From: Paraburkholderia phenazinium
GTDB taxonomy: Bacteria; Pseudomonadota; Gammaproteobacteria; Burkholderiales; Burkholderiaceae
Assembly (NCBI RefSeq): GCF_900100735.1
Contig: NZ_FNCJ01000026.1
Span: 1-64,000 of the forward strand
Length of the DNA stretch: 64,000 bases
Direction: 5' to 3'
Shown: piece after piece, positions 63,326-64,000 of the stretch
Position numbering within the stretch: position 1 is the stretch's first letter
How the letters are laid out: the number at the start of each line of letters is the position of its first letter
Notes under the pieces: model-generated
What the model saw: only the letters and a program-made list of their open reading frames with translations
Database searches by the model: none
What the model was told of the DNA's origin: nothing
Program-made: the position numbers and the translations under genes

Positions 63326-64000
63326 TTAATTCGACAAATGCAGGTTCTTCGACAGCACCGTACCCGTCTGCGGGCTGATCAGCCAGACGGCTCGAACCTC
63401 GGTGTATAGAACCGACGTTCGGGTCGTGATGTCGGTGGGCTCGTCGTCGGTGGGATCGCTGTGTTCGCGTCGCTCGTTCAGGTAAGGCGGCGTCAGGTCG
63501 CACATCAGCGCAATCGCGAAGTCGCCGTCTACTTTGGCGAAGGCATCTGGCGAGAGCGAGAGGTGCGCACGCACCTTGGTCTTGCTGGATTCGCCGGCCT
63601 TGAGTTCAACCAGATCGATTTGCTGAACGTATCCCTTTACCTTCGCTTCAGCGGCCACCACCAGGCCGCGGCCACTTGGCCCGGTAATGCTCTTCTTGAG
63701 CAGGATCACGCCGGGTGCGTCCTCGTCCGCCAGGTCTGCGTCGATCCTTAGCGAATGGGTTTGCGAACGGTACAGGACGCCATAGGATACGGGTACGACG
63801 AAAACCAGTTGACGGTCGAGGCCGACCTTTGCCAGGTCGAGATCGCGCGGCATCTGGCGTGCGGGAATCAGGTCGCGCAGACGCTCGGTTAAGGTAGGCG
63901 ATTTGGTATGGATGCGTCCCGTTGCCAACGTGTCTCTGACGGCGCCGGGATCGTCGCCGACGACCGGCCGCGCCGCCAGCAGTTGCGCGGCTGCCGAGCT
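63326..64000 (-). CDS. Protein of unknown function, 5' end beyond the window
   Basis: The frame is open from the right edge to the stop at 63326, at least 224 residues. It has a KSPTLTERLRDLIPAR segment, then alternating strands ending in VWLISPQTGTVLSKNLHLSN. No helix or signal peptide is visible in the part seen. I do not recognise the family. The start lies outside, so the N-terminal part cannot be judged. Confidence 0.6.
   Translation of the reverse strand, partial: SSAAAQLLAARPVVGDDPGAVRDTLATGRIHTKSPTLTERLRDLIPARQMPRDLDLAKVGLDRQLVFVVPVSYGVLYRSQTHSLRIDADLADEDAPGVILLKKSITGPSGRGLVVAAEAKVKGYVQQIDLVELKAGESSKTKVRAHLSLSPDAFAKVDGDFAIALMCDLTPPYLNERREHSDPTDDEPTDITTRTSVLYTEVRAVWLISPQTGTVLSKNLHLSN

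Noticed and set aside
1..64000. CRISPR array, tRNA or rRNA genes
   Set aside because: No regularly spaced direct repeats, and no tRNA- or rRNA-like sequence was recognised by eye; a tool such as tRNAscan would be decisive.

Overview
The window looks like chromosome of a Burkholderiales bacterium, most likely Paraburkholderia, Caballeronia or a relative. The evidence is the high G+C, dense gene packing, many LuxR/MocR/AraC/TetR regulators, three multidrug or envelope transport loci, and the style of the secreted and orphan proteins. There is no 16S gene or other species marker, so the genus is an inference. I saw no tRNA, rRNA or CRISPR array.

Layout. 1-646: the broken tail of a PAS sensor kinase. 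807-6103: a PotF-type polyamine-binding protein, an outer-membrane barrel protein and a YtcJ-type amidohydrolase, facing a LuxR regulator. 6256-9948: a MocR regulator divergent from a DJ-1/PfpI protein, then a GlxA-type regulator broken by an 8-bp duplication and a truncated short-chain dehydrogenase. 9993-17853: a large secreted protein with three internal repeats, small envelope proteins, a FixL/FixJ-like two-component pair and an orphan receiver. Palindromes of the form GGGACCWWAGTCC lie in three intergenic regions here and resemble the mycobacterial DosR box. 17865-28202: an RND efflux triad whose outer-membrane gene overlaps pqiABC (lipid transport), followed by a DUF4239 membrane protein. 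28336-34982: a TAXI-type binding protein, a GH36-like and a GH35 galactosidase, and a sorbosone-dehydrogenase-like protein.

35174-36787: two manganese exporter genes of different families (UPF0016/GDT1 and MntP), divergent, each behind its own yybP-ykoY-type manganese riboswitch. 36885-44392: an HtrA protease, a TetR regulator divergent from a carotenoid oxygenase, two small unknown proteins, an SGNH-fold protein and a second MocR regulator. 44674-48579: cyoABCD, encoding cytochrome bo3 quinol oxidase. 48649-53844: an IS630-type transposase remnant and a metal-uptake group (DUF2946, TonB receptor, PepSY protein), then an orphan TraD-like protein. 54233-57600: cheV, a GGDEF-EAL gene with its middle deleted, and the 3' stub of an amidase gene. 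57681-62840: an AraC regulator divergent from a NodT-EmrA-EmrB tripartite drug pump. 62960-64000: a DUF1330 protein and an unknown gene that leaves the window.

The strongest signals are the twin back-to-back manganese riboswitches, the DosR-like box family around the FixLJ-like pair, the RND-pqi coupling, and several genes broken by internal deletion or duplication.
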